Of a stretch of 64,000 nucleotides of DNA, positions 59,686 to 64,000 are shown piece by piece. The stretch lies in the NCBI RefSeq assembly GCF_000269865.1, contig NZ_AKKV01000022.1, positions 97,876 to 161,875 of the forward strand, read 5' to 3'. Position 1 is the stretch's first letter; each line of letters begins with the position of its first letter. Below the pieces are notes generated by a model, which saw only the letters and a program-made list of their open reading frames with translations, ran no database searches and was not told where the DNA came from. The translations under genes were made by a program, and so were the position numbers. This DNA is from Fictibacillus macauensis ZFHKF-1. Its GTDB lineage: Bacteria > Bacillota > Bacilli > Bacillales > Fictibacillaceae.

Positions 59686-61776
59686 ATGAAGGGTTTATTG
59701 AAAGCCGGCCATAACGCGCTACAGAAATCATTTGGTTTCTTTATATTAGCCGTTATTCTTTTTTGGCTGAAAACGTATTTTGGCTATCAATTTGAATTTA
59801 AACTTGGTATTGATAATGGGATGCAAAAGTTCTTGCTGCTCATTAACCCAATTAGCTCTGCCTTATTTATTTTTGGCTTAGCGTTATTTGCAAAAGGAAG
59901 AAGAGCGTATATTTGGACGATTATCTTTAACTTTATTCTTTCTTTTATCCTATTTGCAAATATTGTGTACTATCGTTTTTACAACGACTTTATTACGATT
60001 CCAACGTTAACACAAACAAATAACTTCGGCAGTCTAGGTGGAAGTGTATGGGAACTTCTTAAGTTCTACGATCCAATTTACTTCCTAGATACGATTATTT
60101 TGATTGTGTTAGTAGCAACGAAGGTCGTTAAACCAGCGCCTGTTCGCATGGGCTTAAAGAAAGTACAAATCGTTTTAGCATCTGCTATTGCTCTCTTAAT
60201 TGTAAACATTGGTTTAGCAGAAACAGATCGCCCGCAATTGTTAACACGTACATTTGATCGTAACTATTTAGTTAAATATTTAGGAACGTACAACTTTATC
60301 GTGTATGACGCTGTGCAAAATCTGCGTATTTCTGCGCAAAAAGCATCTGCAAGCTCTAACGACTTAGGCGATATTTTAAACTTTAAAAACGCCAACTATG
60401 CAAAACCAGATCCAGTGTATTTTGGTAAAGCAAAAGGGAAGAATGTTATTTATATTCACTTAGAATCTTTCCAAAATTTCTTGATCAACTATAAGCTACA
60501 TGGAAAAGAAGTTACGCCGTTCTTAAATTCCTTTACGAAAAATAAGAACACAATGTATTTTGATAACTTTTTCCACCAAACAGGACAAGGGAAGACGTCT
60601 GATGCTGAGTTCATGTTAGAAAACTCTATTTACGGATTGCCGCAAGGATCAGCATTTACGACAAACTCTACGAATACGTTCCAAGCAGCACCTGCAATTC
60701 TTGGTCAAAAAGGCTATTCATCTGCAGTGTTCCATGGAAATAAGAAAACGTTCTGGAACCGTAATGAAGTGTATAAATCATTCGGTTATGACAAGTTCTA
60801 TGATGCTGGTTTCTTTGATATGAACGATCAAGACGTATTGAATTACGGCTTGAAAGATAAACCATTCTTTAACGAAGCATTACCGCTTATGAAAGATTTA
60901 AAAGAACCATTTTATGCGAAATTTATTTCGTTATCGAATCACTTCCCGTATACAACACCGGAAGATCAATCGTCTATTGAGCCTGCTGACACAGGAGATG
61001 GTTCCGTTGACCGCTATTTCCAAACTGCTCGCTATTTAGATGAATCGGTTCGAAAGTTTGTCGATTACTTGAAAAAGACAGGCTTATATGATCGCTCGGT
61101 AATCGTCATGTACGGCGATCACTATGGGATCTCTGAAAACCATAACGAGGCGATGGCAAAAGTACTTAATAAAGAGGAAATTACGCCATACGACTCAGCT
61201 CAATTGCAAAAAGTTCCGTTTATGATTCACGCACCAGGTGTTAAAGGTGGCACGATGCACCAATATGGTGGTCAAATCGACGTAATGCCGACACTGATGC
61301 ATTTACTCGGTATTGATACGAAGAAATACGTTCAATTTGGTACAGACTTGTTAAGTAAACAACATCAACAAATCGTTCCATTCCGTAACGGAAGCTTTGT
61401 AAGTCCATTTGTAACAAGCGTAAATGGTAAATATTATGATTCGCAAACAGGTGAATTGCTAGATGAAGCAGCTGTAGAAAAAGACAAACGCATTAAGAAA
61501 GCTCAGAACTTTACTGAGAAAACGTTAGCGATGTCTGATAAGCTAGTATACAAAGATTTATTGCGCTACTACACACCGAAAGGGTTTAAGCCAGTAGATC
61601 GCAATGATTACAACTACAACATGACAAAAGCAGAATCTGAAAAAATTCAAGAACGCGCGCAAGAAATTGCGAAAAAGCTGCAAGAATCTGAAGCGAAGCT
61701 CATGGAGCAACGCAAGAAAGCTAAAGAAAAGCTGAAACAAAAAGAAGGAAGCACAACTGAAGAGCTTTCGAAATAA
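59686..61776 (+). CDS. ltaS: Lipoteichoic acid synthase
   Basis: 696 residues from ATG 59686, which is 8 bases after AGGTGA. The ATG at 59680 is too close. Five hydrophobic segments fill residues 15-180. The sulfatase-like extracellular domain spans about 240-600. Landmarks are VIYIHLESFQNFL near 260, the catalytic Thr in GQGKTSDAEFMLENSIYG near 303, FISLSNHFPYTTP near 410, and MYGDHYGISENHN near 475. It polymerises glycerol-phosphate from phosphatidylglycerol into LTA. The tail is Lys/Glu/Gln-rich and helical. Confidence 0.94.
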   Translation: MKGLLKAGHNALQKSFGFFILAVILFWLKTYFGYQFEFKLGIDNGMQKFLLLINPISSALFIFGLALFAKGRRAYIWTIIFNFILSFILFANIVYYRFYNDFITIPTLTQTNNFGSLGGSVWELLKFYDPIYFLDTIILIVLVATKVVKPAPVRMGLKKVQIVLASAIALLIVNIGLAETDRPQLLTRTFDRNYLVKYLGTYNFIVYDAVQNLRISAQKASASSNDLGDILNFKNANYAKPDPVYFGKAKGKNVIYIHLESFQNFLINYKLHGKEVTPFLNSFTKNKNTMYFDNFFHQTGQGKTSDAEFMLENSIYGLPQGSAFTTNSTNTFQAAPAILGQKGYSSAVFHGNKKTFWNRNEVYKSFGYDKFYDAGFFDMNDQDVLNYGLKDKPFFNEALPLMKDLKEPFYAKFISLSNHFPYTTPEDQSSIEPADTGDGSVDRYFQTARYLDESVRKFVDYLKKTGLYDRSVIVMYGDHYGISENHNEAMAKVLNKEEITPYDSAQLQKVPFMIHAPGVKGGTMHQYGGQIDVMPTLMHLLGIDTKKYVQFGTDLLSKQHQQIVPFRNGSFVSPFVTSVNGKYYDSQTGELLDEAAVEKDKRIKKAQNFTEKTLAMSDKLVYKDLLRYYTPKGFKPVDRNDYNYNMTKAESEKIQERAQEIAKKLQESEAKLMEQRKKAKEKLKQKEGSTTEELSK

Positions 61777-61781
61777 AAGAC

Positions 61782-61825
61782 AAGGAGCTTCATGATCACT
61801 TAGTGATGATGGAGCTCCTTTTTTG
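61782..61825 (+). terminator. Rho-independent terminator
   Basis: AAGGAGCTTCATGATCAC pairs with GTGATGATGGAGCTCCTT, then T6. Confidence 0.9.
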
Positions 61826-62216
61826 TATGCTTTAACGAGAACCGTATGAAAGAGCGTTAGAGGAAACAATTGTAGACAATGAGGCGAGAAAAAACTCTAC
61901 TGGCTTATAAAAAGGTAAACTGTTCAAATTATTACAGTAAATGTTTGTTACTGAGTTCGTAATGATTGTAATGTTTGCCTTGAAAAACGTTATAAAAATG
62001 TTATTTTTGTTGTACAAAATAGGGCTCTAGAGCCATTTTTATATAATGTCTACCAAATCTTTATTTCTAATGTATAATGAATAGCATTGAAGATTATGCA
62101 AGTAGATTAGAAGATTTATAGAAGGTCGTAAGGAGATGGTACTTAAGGAAAAAACGATCTTGTAAACGCATATCATCACATCTTGAAAAAGAGAGAGATA
62201 AAGGGGGCTTACTGCA
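61826..62216. other. Intergenic region before the five-SH3 amidase
   Basis: 391 bases. A TATAAT with ATG just upstream lies at 62071-62076 and may be the amidase promoter, although a matching -35 is poor. I see no other gene, hairpin or repeat. Confidence 0.45.
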
Positions 62217-63944
62217 TTGAAGAAATTGACTTCATTGGCTCTCGTTTTGACATTTATTGTTTCACTTTTTACTCCGCACGCTTATGCGGCAAAAGAAACA
62301 GCTTATACGAAAGCAAAAGTAACAGCCAGTAGTTTAAATGTCAGATCAAAGCCAGATTTGAAAAGTAAAGTAATCGGTAAAGCGAAGAAAAATGAAACCG
62401 TTCTGATTGCTTCAGAAATGGGTAAATGGTCAAAAATCATTGTGAAAAAAGGGACAGGTTGGGTATATTCGCAGTATTTAAAGAAAGAAACGACCCCAAC
62501 ACACAAAGTAGGATACATAACTGCTAAAGCAGTAAATGTTCGCAAGAAAGCAACAACATCTAGTGCTGTTAGTATGACACTCAATACAGGTGACAAGGTA
62601 ACGATTTTACAAACAACAAGTTCTTGGACGAAGATTCAAAAAGGATCAAAAGTAGGCTGGGTTTCTAATCGCTATGTATCCAACAAAGCGCCAACGAAGA
62701 AACCTGCAAAAAAAGAATATGCGTATGTAAAAGTATCAGACTATCTTACGTTACGCGCAAAACCTTCGACTCGCTCTAAATCACTGGCGAAATTAAAATC
62801 AGGTGTTAAGTTAACCGTCCTTTCCACATCAGGAAAATGGAAATACGTTGAAGTAAACGGAAAAAAAGGCTGGGTTGCTGCCTCGTATCTGAGTGCGAAA
62901 AAGCCTGGTAAGAAAACAACACCAAAGCCGAAACCGAAACCAGAAACCATTATCGTATATGTTGGTTCAGGCACACTCAACCTTCGTGATACCGCTTCTA
63001 CAGCTGGACACGTCGTTTCGAAGCTAAAGGTGGGTGACCCATTAACGGTTTCAAAAGAAAAAGACGGCTGGCTATACGTAACAACAAAGAGTGGAGAATG
63101 TGGCTGGGTGAGTAAACGCTACGTCCTTAACACACCACCGAAAACAGATGAAGTAAAGTCGTTAGCTACAAAAACAGGTTATGTAACCGTTAATGACCTC
63201 AATGTTCGTTCAAATGCAGGAACAAGCTATAAAGTCGTTACTCAAGTGAATCAAGCGGATAAAGTAACGGTATATTCAAGCAAAAATGGCTGGTTGCATA
63301 TTAAAACGCCCAAAGGCATTAAAGGCTGGGTAAATAAACATTACATTTCCTATTTGAAAATTCCAAAAGACGATGGCGGTCAGCATCTACCTTCGAATTT
63401 TTCACACTTAAAAGGAAAAACGATTATGATTGATCCAGGTCATGGTGGACATGACTCAGGAGCCGTTGGTTATAAATCGGTTGTTTATGAAAAAGACCTA
63501 GCACTTTCCACGTCGATTATTTTAGCGCGTAAGTTAAGAGCGGCGGGTGCTAAAGTATTAATGACACGTTCTTCAGATGTATTCATTGAACTAGCTGAGC
63601 GTCCACAAATGAGCAATCGTGCCCATGTTGATGCATTCGTTGCTGTTCATTATAATTCAGGTCCAAGTGCAGGACATGGCTTGGAAACGTATTATCAACA
63701 AGGCTCAAAATATCGCAATATGGCTTCGTATATTCAGTCGGGTATTGTGAAATATACCGGTTTAACAAACCGTGGAATTGGACCAAACAATTTACAAGTG
63801 CTTCGTACGAATACACGTCCATGTGTATTAGTAGAACTAGGCTTTGTATCCAATCCGAAAGAAGTAAGTATTATTAAAACAGCTACGTATCAACAAAAAG
63901 CGGCGGCGGGCATTGCTGTCGGATTAAACAAATACTTTAAGTAA
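62217..63944 (+). CDS. Five-SH3 N-acetylmuramoyl-L-alanine amidase
   Basis: 575 residues from TTG 62217, with AAAGGGGGCT ahead. Residues 1-25 are a signal peptide (AYA-A). Five SH3b domains follow, each with an LNVR/LTLR/LNLR core and a KGWVxxxYL end, starting near 28, 98, 163, 242 and 320. The Amidase_3 domain starts near 400. Its zinc ligands are in IMIDPGHGGHDSG, YEKDLAL and AVHYNSG, and the catalytic Glu is in LVELGFVSN. It is larger than the amidase at 24828 and shares its plan. It probably splits daughter-cell peptidoglycan. Confidence 0.94.
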   Translation: MKKLTSLALVLTFIVSLFTPHAYAAKETAYTKAKVTASSLNVRSKPDLKSKVIGKAKKNETVLIASEMGKWSKIIVKKGTGWVYSQYLKKETTPTHKVGYITAKAVNVRKKATTSSAVSMTLNTGDKVTILQTTSSWTKIQKGSKVGWVSNRYVSNKAPTKKPAKKEYAYVKVSDYLTLRAKPSTRSKSLAKLKSGVKLTVLSTSGKWKYVEVNGKKGWVAASYLSAKKPGKKTTPKPKPKPETIIVYVGSGTLNLRDTASTAGHVVSKLKVGDPLTVSKEKDGWLYVTTKSGECGWVSKRYVLNTPPKTDEVKSLATKTGYVTVNDLNVRSNAGTSYKVVTQVNQADKVTVYSSKNGWLHIKTPKGIKGWVNKHYISYLKIPKDDGGQHLPSNFSHLKGKTIMIDPGHGGHDSGAVGYKSVVYEKDLALSTSIILARKLRAAGAKVLMTRSSDVFIELAERPQMSNRAHVDAFVAVHYNSGPSAGHGLETYYQQGSKYRNMASYIQSGIVKYTGLTNRGIGPNNLQVLRTNTRPCVLVELGFVSNPKEVSIIKTATYQQKAAAGIAVGLNKYFK

Positions 63945-63965
63945 GTAAAAAAGGCCGGACATGCT

Positions 63966-64000
63966 TGAACTGAACCCAAAAAGTTAGACATTAGGATTTT
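63966..64000 (+). mobile_element. Probable left end of an IS3/IS150-type insertion sequence
   Basis: TGAACTGAACCCAAAAAGTT, then AGACA, closely resembles the terminal inverted repeats of IS150-group elements (TGxACTGxxCCCAxxxxGTTxGACA). The element would run off the right edge, so no transposase can be seen. Confidence 0.5.

Overview
The window looks like a chromosomal segment of a motile, low-to-moderate G+C, Gram-positive member of the Bacillales. The evidence is: strong AGGAGG-type ribosome binding sites with ATG/GTG/TTG starts, a peptidoglycan, S-layer and lipoteichoic-acid envelope, a Hag-type flagellin with SigD promoters, a Spo0E-type phosphatase (suggesting a spore former), a cre site and a GlpP-type leader in front of glpT, and an S-box riboswitch. 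The genus cannot be fixed from the sequence alone. No rRNA, tRNA, CRISPR array or complete prophage was seen.

0-12.4 kb is mostly housekeeping and envelope genes: an ABC exporter pair, a secreted class-3 lipase, a DUF402 protein, a cardiolipin synthase, VanZ and GrpB proteins, a pair of zinc-ribbon proteins, a membrane metallophosphoesterase and an L,D-transpeptidase-like protein. 12.5-33 kb is a motility and surface region: two chemoreceptors, an SbsC-like S-layer protein, a PD-(D/E)XK nuclease-like protein, flagellin with a CsrA-type leader, a five-repeat secreted protein, an SH3-amidase, two paralogous secreted proteins, a subtilisin and three lipoproteins, one of them frameshifted. Several genes here carry TAAA-N15-NCCGATAT SigD promoters. 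One of these drives an unlisted 42-residue membrane peptide, and one has no obvious gene.

33-47 kb holds signalling and polymer genes. There is a LytTR regulator, an EAL phosphodiesterase, a degenerate receiver, GlpT, Spo0E, a secreted protein beside its own decayed copy, a catalytically blank RmlA homologue followed by RmlB, a TagF-GT4 fusion, and a GGDEF/HD-GYP pair behind a SigD promoter. Motility and cyclic-di-GMP turnover therefore look wired together.

47-64 kb holds a double-domain nucleotide phosphohydrolase, a hydroxyacid dehydrogenase divergent from a short-chain fatty-acid transporter, and an AraC/GyrI regulator. Next come a 21-bp-phased GC-rich repeat array and a putative toxin-immunity pair: a lipoprotein with an RNase A-like CdiA-CT domain followed by a small CdiI_2-like protein. 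After these come an alpha/beta hydrolase under a SAM-I riboswitch, a two-component system next to an LTA synthase, and a five-SH3 amidase. The last 35 bases look like the end of an IS3/IS150-type insertion sequence.

The observations most worth follow-up are the RNase A-like lipoprotein/immunity pair, the 21-bp helically phased CGCGCGCAG repeats at two loci, the SigD-driven small membrane protein and repeat protein flanking flagellin, the SAM riboswitch on a hydrolase, and the RmlA pseudoenzyme.
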